A model generated the notes under the pieces. The model worked only from the letters and a program-made list of their open reading frames with translations. It was not told the DNA's origin and searched no databases. Positions 43,638 through 51,872 of a stretch of DNA of 64,000 nt are shown here, piece after piece; within the stretch, counting starts at the first letter, position 1, and the number at the start of each line of letters is the position of its first letter. Made by a program: the position numbers and the translations under genes. Origin of the DNA: Nostoc desertorum CM1-VF14. GTDB lineage: Bacteria > Cyanobacteriota > Cyanobacteriia > Cyanobacteriales > Nostocaceae. Location of the stretch: contig JAHHHR010000035.1 of NCBI GenBank assembly GCA_019359245.1, positions 18,353 through 82,352 of the forward strand, read 5' to 3'.

Positions 43638-44873
43638 TCATACTGAATTTTGGCGACAAATTCCAAATGCTGAAGTGTAGGCGTGTAAGAAGGTTCTGCC
43701 ACCAACAGGACCGATTTCACCACCACAGAAAAAGCCGCCTACAGGAATATCGCTGAGGTAACGGCGAAATAATTCAGAATCGAAATTGGGTTTACCATAT
43801 AGTCCTTCACCTCGCCCCAGACAGGCAAACATTAAGGCAGCTACGGCAGAGGGTTCAGATTCTCGTTGGGTTTGATAACTTTGGAGTAGTAACTCTAGGT
43901 CTTCAGCAGAGGCTTGGGCATCGCGTAGGTGGAATTGCAGCCTTTGACCAGGGCGGACACGATCGCCAATTGCGATCGCCCCAGCTGCTGGATCGACCCC
44001 AAGAATACCACGAATTAAAAAGTCTCCCTGTTGCAAAGCCAGCTTAAATTCATCCATTGCCACACCAACAAACAAAGAGTGCTGTGCTAAAGTCCGTTCG
44101 TGTTCGCTGAGACTGGCAATCAAATCTCGCAACACCACTAAAGGCACTTGCTCATCTAACTCCAGAATAATATTGCGATCGGCTTTCGTGACTTGCAATG
44201 GTTTGCCAATCGGTCGGCATCCTTGGGCTACAATCGTTTCCAAAACAATATTGCCCGTTAAAGCTATACCAACAGTGCCCTCACGATAGAGACTTTGGCA
44301 TTTCTCGCCTTCAATATCATTACAAAAAAGAGCAACACGACCACCCATACCTCCACCACTAGCCTGTCCTCCCACTATCACCGATCCTGGATAAGCAAAA
44401 TCTAACCCCTGCAACAAATTGTTGATTCCAGAGGCAAAGGAACTAGACAGCAAGATGAACTGGGGTGTCGGTGATGCTGGCACACCGATTAAATCAACCC
44501 AAGCATCTGGAGAACTGTCTAAGTCAGGTAATTCTTCAGCAACAACATGAAAGACTTGAACCTTTACCCCTGGAAGATGTGCTAAGGTCAAGCTGATAGC
44601 TGGTTCAGCTTCCAGTTCTTGGGTTTCTCCGCCAACTGTCGTGCCAATAACGCCCCCACCACTACAGCCAATTAGCACTGGCACAGAAAGTTTTTCAGTT
44701 AGCAAGGGTAACAATCGGGAATACTCACTCGTAAAAGCAGACGAAATGAATACCAGTCCTAGATCCGCAGGTGCTGTTAACGATGAGACAGCTCGTTCCA
44801 CTACATCTGTAACGGCGGCTTCCAGAGAATGACGGGTTGATAGGGCATTTGCCCACTGCATTTGGTCTGCCAT
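43638..44873 (-). CDS. FIST domain protein
   Basis: 411 residues. FIST N domain (LGLVFISSAFTSEYSRLLPL, VPVLIGCSGGGVIGT, ASGGGMGGRVALFCND) and FIST C domain (GDFLIRGILGVDPAAGAIAI, PSAVAALMFACLGRG, GGFFCGGEIGPVGG). FIST modules are intracellular sensors that probably bind small ligands such as amino acids; they often accompany kinases or cyclases. Here the protein has no output domain and no signalling gene adjoins, so it may act through a partner elsewhere. Soluble. Confidence 0.9.
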   Translation of the reverse strand: MADQMQWANALSTRHSLEAAVTDVVERAVSSLTAPADLGLVFISSAFTSEYSRLLPLLTEKLSVPVLIGCSGGGVIGTTVGGETQELEAEPAISLTLAHLPGVKVQVFHVVAEELPDLDSSPDAWVDLIGVPASPTPQFILLSSSFASGINNLLQGLDFAYPGSVIVGGQASGGGMGGRVALFCNDIEGEKCQSLYREGTVGIALTGNIVLETIVAQGCRPIGKPLQVTKADRNIILELDEQVPLVVLRDLIASLSEHERTLAQHSLFVGVAMDEFKLALQQGDFLIRGILGVDPAAGAIAIGDRVRPGQRLQFHLRDAQASAEDLELLLQSYQTQRESEPSAVAALMFACLGRGEGLYGKPNFDSELFRRYLSDIPVGGFFCGGEIGPVGGRTFLHAYTSAFGICRQNSV

Positions 44874-45243
44874 GAGTTTTGAGCTTCTTTATCTTTTTGG
44901 GCTAGTAAATTTTGATTTTTTATTTTGGGAAGAATTGCATCCGACAAAAATGAGTGCGAGCCTTTTGTCTCCTCCATCCCAAGAAGCTGGGGTTGTCATT
45001 CTCTAATAGATGCATCTAAATATATTGTATGATTGCTTATCTATGGTACCAATTCCACAAAATCTTAAAAAATAAAGATGAATGCATTATAGATGCGGCA
45101 GTTTACTGTAATGGTTATAAATCAATAGGCTAAAGTACTAACTTATTAGTTGAATGGTTAGAATGGTTAGTAATCAACCTAAAATCTGCCATTTCTGAAG
45201 CTTTTCTATACTAGTATTAACAACAGACAACGAGACTAAAGCA
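44874..45243. other. divergent intergenic region
   Basis: 370 bases between the FIST gene and CP12, transcribed apart. It holds both promoters; AT-rich near 45010-45110. No ORF or strong repeat. Confidence 0.5.
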
Positions 45244-45489
45244 ATGACCAACATCCAAGAAACTGCAAAGGGCGACATCCAAGAGAAAATTCAAGAAGAA
45301 GTAGAACAAGCGCGTACTGTGTGTGACGTTAGCGGTAGCAACTCACCAGAGTGTGCTGCTGCTTGGGATGCAGTAGAAGAATTGCAAGCGGAAGCTTCCC
45401 ACAAGCGCCAAAGCAAGCCAAAAAATTCTCTAGAACAGTATTGCGATGACAACCCAGATGCAATTGAATGCCGGGTTTACGACGAATAA
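45244..45489 (+). CDS. Calvin cycle regulator CP12
   Basis: 81 residues. Both Cys pairs are present: ARTVCDVSGSNSPECAAAWD (N-terminal pair around the conserved AWD_VEE motif) and QYCDDNPDAIECRVYDE (C-terminal pair and tail that enters GAPDH). CP12 is an intrinsically disordered, thioredoxin-controlled linker that binds GAPDH and phosphoribulokinase and shuts down the Calvin cycle in the dark. It is the canonical form without a CBS domain. Monocistronic. Confidence 0.96.
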   Translation: MTNIQETAKGDIQEKIQEEVEQARTVCDVSGSNSPECAAAWDAVEELQAEASHKRQSKPKNSLEQYCDDNPDAIECRVYDE

Positions 45490-46176
45490 AAATTTGAACT
45501 AGCTAATTTTGTGTTCGTTTGTCACCGAGCAACCAGGATTTAGTGATTGAAATTTCGCACTTTTACGTTACTCACGGCTGAAATCCTACTCTCCCTCTTT
45601 CGTCAATTTCTACAACGGGTAAAAAATTGGTGAAATATCTGGAGTTATGGATGTATGAGGATTAAACTTTGAGAGTTTTTATCTTAAAAGGAAACCTTAT
45701 ATATCCAATAAAATTGGAATTTTATCCATGAGTATCAAGTATATAGCTGCTGGGTGGGTTTTAAACAGGCTCCCTGATGCTACTACACATAGGTGCAAAA
45801 TTTAAATTAAGGATCTTTGAGTTGCTTGTTTTTTTTGCCAAATTACAGAGATTGAAGAAAGTAAATTAGACTATTTACCATCTAATACCTTTTCCAAAAA
45901 TCTTTGTAACAAATCAATTGGCTGTAGGGGAGTACATCTGTATGCCTCTACAAACGTGTTTATAGTATAAATTACATGAAATGGTATGAGTTTGGGAGCC
46001 ACTTCTTTGCACAAAGAAGTTAGAGCGCAGTCTTGAGACTAGACATTGAGCTTTGTGCTTTGATTAAACTGTTATGTAATATAGATAGACTACTAGCTAG
46101 CTAATAGCTTACAGGTTTGTCAGTTATAGATACTTGCTCTTAGTTAAAATGTTTTATTTATCGTTTGAAAAAAACT
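45490..46176. other. long intergenic region
   Basis: 687 bases between same-strand genes. A segment at 45925-45990 (GTAGGGGAGTACATCTGTAT ... ACATGAAATGGTATGAG) resembles the outer ends of family-A repeats. The rest is AT-rich and I see no gene or RNA. Confidence 0.5.
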
Positions 46177-46773
46177 ATGGACTATAATGTTTGGTTTCGC
46201 CCTTTCGTCTGGATTGATTACCGACTGGCAGTATTATTCCTGGTAATTATTCCGCTAATTCTTCTGATTTGGGCATTTGTGCAAAAAGTGGAAGCCATAC
46301 AACGCTTATTGGCTATATACTGGCGAGTATCAAGCCTGGTAGCAATTACGATTTATTTAATGATTGCCCAGTATCCAGTTAGCTTTGTATCTGGGTTGAT
46401 AGCTCAGATTTTGATCCCAATTTCTTTGTGGTTCTGGGTGGATATCAACGATGAAATTGAGTATCAAACCAATGGCTCTTTGAAATTAGTTTTTACCTCT
46501 TGGCGCTGGGCTACAACTGTTTATTGTATTTTGGGTACATTAGCCTTTATCCCATTTTTGGGTTGTGCTTTTTCTGGCAATATGCTGAAGACTCCCTATT
46601 GTCGCGTCTGGTTTGAGGCTCCGTTGCTATTCAAAGAATATTTCCATGCTAATAGCAAGGCTGATTTCTTAGGTTTTCTTGGCATAACTAGTTTAGTAAT
46701 TTATGTGCTTTACTTAAGCTACTTTGTTCTGATTAAGCTGGGCAAGCAAGGACGTTCAGCCACACCACAGTAA
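46177..46773 (+). CDS. DUF3177 family membrane protein
   Basis: 198 residues from the ATG at 46177. About five hydrophobic helices (YRLAVLFLVIIPLILLIWAF, LVAITIYLMIAQYPVSFVSG, LIAQILIPISLWFWVD, TVYCILGTLAFIPFLGCAF, FLGITSLVIYVLYLSYFVLI). The N-terminal FRPFVWIDYRLAV and the FWVDINDEI segment fit DUF3177, a cyanobacterial/plastid family of unknown function. 36 bases before the next gene, probably one transcript. Confidence 0.8.
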   Translation: MDYNVWFRPFVWIDYRLAVLFLVIIPLILLIWAFVQKVEAIQRLLAIYWRVSSLVAITIYLMIAQYPVSFVSGLIAQILIPISLWFWVDINDEIEYQTNGSLKLVFTSWRWATTVYCILGTLAFIPFLGCAFSGNMLKTPYCRVWFEAPLLFKEYFHANSKADFLGFLGITSLVIYVLYLSYFVLIKLGKQGRSATPQ

Positions 46774-46809
46774 CCATTGCTGCCCCACCATACCTCTAAT
46801 CTTAAAAAA

Positions 46810-47106
46810 ATGAATTCCATTGGTAAGCGACTGGAACAATACACCGCCAAACGCCCCCAAGAAGTCCTACTTGTAACGGTGGAAATTGCTGATGAGCAAG
46901 ATACAATTGCTATTTTCAAAGGCTTTTCTAGTTCTTTGATGCGCCCCACGGCATTTGATGCAGATGTACCAGTTCTTCCATATGGGGCAAACATCCTCAA
47001 TATTGACCGAGTAGCCAGTCCTTATAATCCTGAAGCACCCCGTTATATTCAACAAGGATTATCTTGGGAAGCTATGGAAGCTCTATTATCAGAAGTGGGA
47101 CTTTAA
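46810..47106 (+). CDS. conserved small protein, DUF7734-like
   Basis: 98 residues from the ATG at 46810. QEVLLVTVEIADEQDTIAIF, then KGFSSSLMRPTAFDADVPVL and IDRVASPYNPEAPRYIQQGL, form a compact alpha/beta protein. I associate the pattern with a short cyanobacterial/plant family (DUF7734) of unknown function, with moderate certainty. No signal peptide. Confidence 0.65.
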   Translation: MNSIGKRLEQYTAKRPQEVLLVTVEIADEQDTIAIFKGFSSSLMRPTAFDADVPVLPYGANILNIDRVASPYNPEAPRYIQQGLSWEAMEALLSEVGL

Positions 47107-47145
47107 GCACTTCTTAGACAAATAATTTAGTTAATGTACAAATAA

Positions 47146-47218
47146 CGAGCGCGGAGGGATTTGAACCCCCGACCCACAGAACCGGAATCTGTTGCTCTAT
47201 CCACTGAGCCACGCGCCC
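47146..47218 (-). tRNA. tRNA-Arg (CCG)
   Basis: On the minus strand a 73-base cloverleaf: acceptor GGGCGCG/CGCGCTC (one G-U pair), D-arm GGCTCAGTGGATAGAGC, anticodon stem ACAGA/TCTGT with loop TTCCGGT (anticodon CCG), T-arm with GGTTCAAATCC, discriminator G. The 3' CCA is not encoded. Confidence 0.95.
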
Positions 47219-47283
47219 TTAGTCTTTCACATTATAGCACGTCTGTGATAAAATTTGCGGTCTAGAGAAACTTGGTTTCTGAG

Positions 47284-48489
47284 TTAAAGATAATTGGCTG
47301 GGTTTACGGGTGTACCATTCCGACGCACTTCAAAGTGGAGGTGGGGGCCAGTTGATAAACCCGTGGAACCGACAGCAGCGATCGCTTGTCCACGTTCAAC
47401 TGCTTGTCCCTCAGAAACATACAACTCGCTACTATGTCCGTATAGTGTTGTAATACCATTGCCGTGGTTGATAATTACAGCTCTGCCATAACCACCATAC
47501 CAGCCAGCAAAAATTACTGTTCCCGAATCGGCTGCCCGAATTGTACTACCATAGTTAGCGGCAAAATCTAACCCGGCATGAAAGCGACGATAGCCAAGAA
47601 CGGGGTGCACCCGCCAACCGAAGGGACTGCTAGTAGAAGCATCGCTAGGATATGCCATTACACCAGTTCCCCGAATGATGAAACTTGTCCGGCTGTTGGT
47701 TTTTGCTTGCGCCTCTTCTGTTGCTTTAGCTTCTGCTACCTTTTGTTGAATCAAGACTTCCAAATTTTTGGATTCCCTCTCTAACTGGTTTTGCGCTGCT
47801 TCCAGGGCTAGGCGATCGCTATTAAGACGGTAAATCAATTCTGATTGTGACTCCGCCTGGTTTTGATAATCGGATTTTTGTGCCAACAGTTGTTCACGAA
47901 TTAAGGCAATTTCGTTTTTTTGCTGTTCTACATCCGTTTTTTGTTGATTTATCAGCTTTGCTTGTTTGTTGAGCTTTACTAAAATTTGTTCGTCTGCCTG
48001 ATACACTAACTTCAACTGATGACGACGGCTGAAGAAGTCGCTGATATTTTCACTTTCGAGCAAAACTGCCCATCCAACAGACGCAGGCGATCGCTGGAGA
48101 TAACGCAATCGTGCTACTGTTGCTATTTGCCGCTCCTCATAGGAACGTTCCGCTACTGCTAGATCAGTTTCCAACTGCTGGAGGCGTTGGGTGGCGAGTT
48201 GTAATCGTGATTCGCTCTCTTGAATATAGCTATCTGTAGTTTGCAAATTTTGTTTTAAACCAGTGAGGTGTTTTTGGGCCTCTTGTTGGAGATTTGTTAA
48301 GCGATCGCGATCTTTAGCCACACTCTGACGCTGCTGGTTCATTTGTTGCTGCTGTTGTCGCAAATTATCAATAGAACCTGTGGATGTTGCGTGGACTGGA
48401 ATTAATGCCAAACAAATCCACAGAATGCAGCAAAATGCAATAGATAAATACCCAAAAATCTGGTTTTTTCTTATAAATCGCGCTCTCAT
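47284..48489 (-). CDS. murein hydrolase activator EnvC / M23 peptidase family
   Basis: 401 residues from the ATG at 48489 (423 from a GTG at 48555). Signal/anchor helix (LSIAFCCILWICLALIPVHA), long coiled coils (about 45-270), then a LytM/M23 domain. Metal ligands are intact: FHAGLDF (H-x3-D) and GPHLHFEVR (H-x-H), so it may be an active endopeptidase and not only an activator. Likely periplasmic, acting in septal peptidoglycan splitting. The cyanobacterial form is anchored as in EnvC. The C-terminus lies 66 bases from tRNA-Arg. Confidence 0.88.
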   Translation of the reverse strand: MRARFIRKNQIFGYLSIAFCCILWICLALIPVHATSTGSIDNLRQQQQQMNQQRQSVAKDRDRLTNLQQEAQKHLTGLKQNLQTTDSYIQESESRLQLATQRLQQLETDLAVAERSYEERQIATVARLRYLQRSPASVGWAVLLESENISDFFSRRHQLKLVYQADEQILVKLNKQAKLINQQKTDVEQQKNEIALIREQLLAQKSDYQNQAESQSELIYRLNSDRLALEAAQNQLERESKNLEVLIQQKVAEAKATEEAQAKTNSRTSFIIRGTGVMAYPSDASTSSPFGWRVHPVLGYRRFHAGLDFAANYGSTIRAADSGTVIFAGWYGGYGRAVIINHGNGITTLYGHSSELYVSEGQAVERGQAIAAVGSTGLSTGPHLHFEVRRNGTPVNPANYL

Positions 48490-48739
48490 AGCGTGAAGCC
48501 CAACCAAAACGATGCTTTCAAACACTATGAGGATTATTCCCAAAATCTGATTCACCTACTCCAACGCATGATTAAATTGTCTGCCAAGTTGTAACACAAA
48601 GATTCCAGCGATGTCAGCATAATCAGTTAGTTCATTTATGAAGGAAGGGTTTTGAAATCTGCTAAAGTTTCAGTTACCCTAAAACTCATAACTCAGCACT
48701 GGCTCAACCATAGCTATCCGCTACCAGGAATTAGGACTG

Positions 48740-50362
48740 ATGCAAAACAGGCAAGAAAAAATTTCGCAAGTGATAGTGACTGCTGTACAGATGCGCGATA
48801 TTGAAGATCGGATCTTTGCAGCAGGAATGCCTGTAGTTGCTTTGATGGAAAAGGTGGCGGGATTAATTGCCCGTCGCATTCAAGAGATCCCCCCAACTCC
48901 CCTTAAAAAGACTTGTTTTGCTTCAAACACCCTCTTAAAAAGGAAGTTGCCGCAGGTAGAGGGATCTCGTGTTGGAATTCTTGTCGGCCCCGGTCATAAT
49001 GGCGGGGATGCTTTAGTAGTAGCCCGTGAATTACACTTTTGCGGATATGAAGTTTGGATTTATTCTCCTTTCTCTAAGTTTAAGGAATTAACTTCGCAGC
49101 ACTTGCAGTATGCTCAAAGTTTAGGCATTCCAATTTATCAAACAATTGAGCAACTGCCAGATTCTGATTTGTTGATTGATGGCTTATTTGGGTTTGGTTT
49201 AGAAAGAAACCTTACTGATCCCATTGCCTCTGCAATTAATCAGCTAAATGAATTGTCTGTGCCGATTTATAGTATCGATTTACCTTCAGGTTTACACACC
49301 GACACAGGCGAAGTATTGGGAACTGCCATTCGCGCCACTTACACATTTTGTTTGGGTTTATGGAAATTAGCTTTCTTCCAAGATCAGGCGCTGGAATATA
49401 TTGGGAAAGCTGAGTTAATCGATTTTGATATTCCTTTAGCTGATGTGGAAGCTGTTCTAAAAGATGCATCCAGGATTAAACGTATTACACCAGCAACGGC
49501 ACTTGCTACTCTACCCCTACCTCGGCCACCAGTCACCCACAAATATAAAGAAGGACATTTATTGTTAATTTGCGGTTCGCGACGCTATGCAGGTGGTGCA
49601 ATTTTAACTGGTTTGGGTGCTAGGGCTAGTGGTGTGGGGATGCTTTCTATTGCTGTACCCGAATCGCTGAAATCTCTTTTGGTGTCACACTTGCCAGAAG
49701 CATTAATTGTCAGTTGTCCAGAGACGGAAACCGGAGCCATCGCTCAATTGCAATTACCAGAAAAAACCGATCTGAGTTCCTTTAATGCGATCGCTTGTGG
49801 CCCCGGTTTAACACGAGATGCTACGCCCATTGTGCAAGAAGTCATAGAAAGCAAACGCCCGCTAATTCTCGATGCCGATGGTTTAAATATCTTGGCACAA
49901 ATGGGAGCGATCGCCACGTTAAAAAAACGTCAAGCCATAACCGTACTCACACCCCATACTGGCGAATTTGAAAGATTATTTCCTAATGTCCCCGATGCTA
50001 AACATGACAAAGTGAAAGGAGTACAGCAAGCAGCCGTACAAAGTGGCGCTGTAGTGTTGTTGAAAGGGGCAAGAACTGCGATCGCAAACCCTCAAGGTGT
50101 TGTTTGGATCATTCCTGAAAGTACACCTGCCTTAGCACGCGGTGGTAGCGGTGACGTTTTAACTGGACTACTGGGTGGATTGTTGGCGCAAGCAGCAACT
50201 AAACAGATTCCGGTAGAAGATATTGTGGCAACTGCCGCTTGGTGGCATTCGCAAGCTGGTATTCTAGCAGCCCAAGAACGTACCGAATTAGGTGTAGATG
50301 CGTTTACATTGACGCAATATTTGATGAAAGTTTTGGCAATGTCTTCTAAGTATATTGTTTGA
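48740..50362 (+). CDS. nnr: bifunctional NAD(P)H-hydrate epimerase/dehydratase
   Basis: 540 residues. N-terminal YjeF_N epimerase domain (VGPGHNGGDALVVARELHFC, IYSIDLPSGLHTDTGE) and C-terminal ribokinase-like dehydratase domain (KEGHLLLICGSRRYAGGAIL, VLTPHTGEFERLF, ARGGSGDVLTGLLGG). It repairs the damaged, hydrated forms of NADH and NADPH using ADP or ATP. Between residues about 49 and 76 there is an extra segment (PPTPLKKTCFASNTLLKRKL) that is encoded by a palindromic repeat and is not part of the family; it keeps the frame and lies before a core strand, so activity may survive. Confidence 0.92.
   Translation: MQNRQEKISQVIVTAVQMRDIEDRIFAAGMPVVALMEKVAGLIARRIQEIPPTPLKKTCFASNTLLKRKLPQVEGSRVGILVGPGHNGGDALVVARELHFCGYEVWIYSPFSKFKELTSQHLQYAQSLGIPIYQTIEQLPDSDLLIDGLFGFGLERNLTDPIASAINQLNELSVPIYSIDLPSGLHTDTGEVLGTAIRATYTFCLGLWKLAFFQDQALEYIGKAELIDFDIPLADVEAVLKDASRIKRITPATALATLPLPRPPVTHKYKEGHLLLICGSRRYAGGAILTGLGARASGVGMLSIAVPESLKSLLVSHLPEALIVSCPETETGAIAQLQLPEKTDLSSFNAIACGPGLTRDATPIVQEVIESKRPLILDADGLNILAQMGAIATLKKRQAITVLTPHTGEFERLFPNVPDAKHDKVKGVQQAAVQSGAVVLLKGARTAIANPQGVVWIIPESTPALARGGSGDVLTGLLGGLLAQAATKQIPVEDIVATAAWWHSQAGILAAQERTELGVDAFTLTQYLMKVLAMSSKYIV
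48884..48967. repeat. palindromic repeat inserted in frame in nnr
   Basis: GAGATCCCCCCAACTCCCCT then TAAAAAG on the left and CTTAAAAAGGAAGTTGCCGC then AGGTAGAGGGATCTC on the right form imperfect inverse ends, like the AGATCCCCCCAACCCCCCTT spacer repeats of Nostoc. It contains no stop in the gene's frame. Confidence 0.65.
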
Positions 50363-50548
50363 TTGTTAAAAAAGATGCAAGTAATGGATAGGTTAAAAAG
50401 GTGTAACCAGAATCAAAGTTCCCCAATTTATCGGGGGATTTAGAGATATTTAAAACTTTTGATACCCACAAGAAGAATTTTCTAATATCCTCTAAAGCCT
50501 TAATGCACCTACTTAAAATTTATTTTTAATTTAAAATTCAAAATTTAC

Positions 50549-50845
50549 ATGAAAGCTAGAATTGAAAATCAAATACTTTTTATCCACCACGAAGATTTGC
50601 CAGAGTTTAAGAAAGGTGGTTCGGTGGTACGAAACTCTTATTTCTGGGCACTACGTTCAATTGCTGGTAAAGCTTCGCGTTATCGTGATTGGGAATACGA
50701 ATCGGAGGTTTGGCTTGCGCTTTCACGAATGCTTTTGTCGTTTGCTGAATCTGGATATTTGGGCCTTAGAGAAACCTTGCTGGAGTTTCCTATATCTCAA
50801 GGAGAAATTCCTAGTTTGCTGCGAGATGTATCCACTTTCGAGTAG
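50549..50845 (+). CDS. hypothetical protein
   Basis: 98 residues. RIENQILFIHHEDLPEFKKG, then RDWEYESEVWLALSRMLLSF and YLGLRETLLEFPISQGEIPS; soluble and mostly helical. Conserved-looking Trp/Tyr positions suggest a real protein, but I do not recognise a family. A second frame overlaps most of it; this one has the better codon use and a compact end. Preceded by AT-rich sequence with no clear ribosome site. Confidence 0.5.
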   Translation: MKARIENQILFIHHEDLPEFKKGGSVVRNSYFWALRSIAGKASRYRDWEYESEVWLALSRMLLSFAESGYLGLRETLLEFPISQGEIPSLLRDVSTFE

Positions 50846-51199
50846 GGATGTATAGCTTTTGTTTGCAAAAAACACCAAAATGAGTAAGTCATATCATGTC
50901 CGCTTGATTACTTATTAAACCCTAAGAACCCCACCCCACCAAAGCTACGCTTTGTCTCCCTGCCCCTACTACCTTCGATAAAGAAATCAGCAAATATACC
51001 TAATGATTAAAAATTGCGGCTGTATAATGCTGTAGTTAATATTACCAAAAGAATGCTTACACTCATCGGGCACTCAAATGACGTTAAATCCGTCAAAAGT
51101 AGCCATGCCATCATAGACAAACCCTAATAACAGTAGTACTGAACCAAGGGTAGTTATGAGAAAACAATTAAAATGCGCCAGTTAGTGGAGGAGAATCAC
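50846..51199. other. intergenic region with family-C repeat
   Basis: 354 bases. The first part carries the second copy of repeat family C (50891-50967); the remainder is unique, moderately AT-rich sequence ending in the ribosome site of the next gene. No ORF. Confidence 0.5.
50891..50967 (+). repeat. dispersed repeat family C, copy 2
   Basis: ATATCATGTCCGCTTGATTA, then CTTATTAAACCCTAAGAACC and CCACCCCACCAAAGCTACGC, followed by TTTGTCTCCCTGCCCC, matching the minus strand of 35376-35474 over about 75 bases. The terminal GC hairpin of copy 1 is missing here. Confidence 0.65.
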
Positions 51200-51589
51200 G
51201 TGAAAGTAGCAATTATTGCTAAAACATTAATTACATCTATAGGTTTGTTAGCTGTATTTACCCCAAGTCAAGCATCGGCTCAACTTATACCGCAACCTTG
51301 GGTTTCAGTCGGTGGAAAAGATGGTGATATAACCTATGCTGTAGGCGCTAGAGCTTTAAATTTCGGGGTTGAGCTAGGAGTTGGCCCTGATGGTGCTACG
51401 GGAGTAGATGTTTTGAAATTTTTCAGTTTGCCTGTCATCTCACCTTATGTAGGAGTTGGACTTTATTCAGAAGATAAAGGTGTTGCAGTTTCAGGTGGCG
51501 TTCAGGTAGGTGCTACTAATAACGTTTTTGTTGGTGCTGGTTACAATTCTATTCGTGGGTTTAATGGCCAACTGGGAATCAGATTTTAA
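51200..51589 (+). CDS. small exported beta-rich protein
   Basis: 129 residues from the GTG at 51200, which has a strong GGAGGAG six bases upstream; the ATG at 51173 has none. Signal peptide VKVAIIAKTLITSIGLLAVF then TPSQASA|QL. The mature part is strongly beta-alternating and Gly-rich (VGLYSEDKGVAVSGGVQVGA, NNVFVGAGYNSIRG) and ends in the aromatic C-terminus LGIRF typical of outer-membrane barrels, though it is very short. Perhaps a small barrel or periplasmic beta protein. Not recognised. Confidence 0.65.
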   Translation: MKVAIIAKTLITSIGLLAVFTPSQASAQLIPQPWVSVGGKDGDITYAVGARALNFGVELGVGPDGATGVDVLKFFSLPVISPYVGVGLYSEDKGVAVSGGVQVGATNNVFVGAGYNSIRGFNGQLGIRF

Positions 51590-51668
51590 GAGTGCTGAGA
51601 AAACCATCAATTAATTTTTTTATGAGGCGTGATGCGTAAAACCCCCGAATTCTATTTGGGGGATATAA

Positions 51669-51790
51669 GGGACTTCCAAATAATAAAATATACTATCGTT
51701 ATAGAGGCAGGGGGCAGGGGGCAGGGAGCAGGGGGAGGGAAAGTCGTAGTGAAATCCAGAAATTTGGATAATTTATTTTTTGCAGTTCCC
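51669..51790 (+). repeat. dispersed repeat family B, copy 3 (MITE-like)
   Basis: 122 bases from GGGACTTCCAAATAATAAAA to its imperfect inverse ATTTATTTTTTGCAGTTCCC, flanked by TAA on both sides. Inside, GGCAGGG/AGCAGGG heptamers repeat (51705-51735). Non-coding. Confidence 0.6.
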
Positions 51791-51872
51791 TAAGCGAATT
51801 GCTGAATTTATATTATGCATGTGTTGCATGGGGCGCGGGATATCGAGAAGATATTTGTTCAAGATACCGAAT

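Noticed and set aside
50562..50855. Second 97-residue frame overlapping the gene at 50549
   Set aside because: It is Cys/Arg-rich shadow text in another frame; the 50549 frame looks more protein-like.
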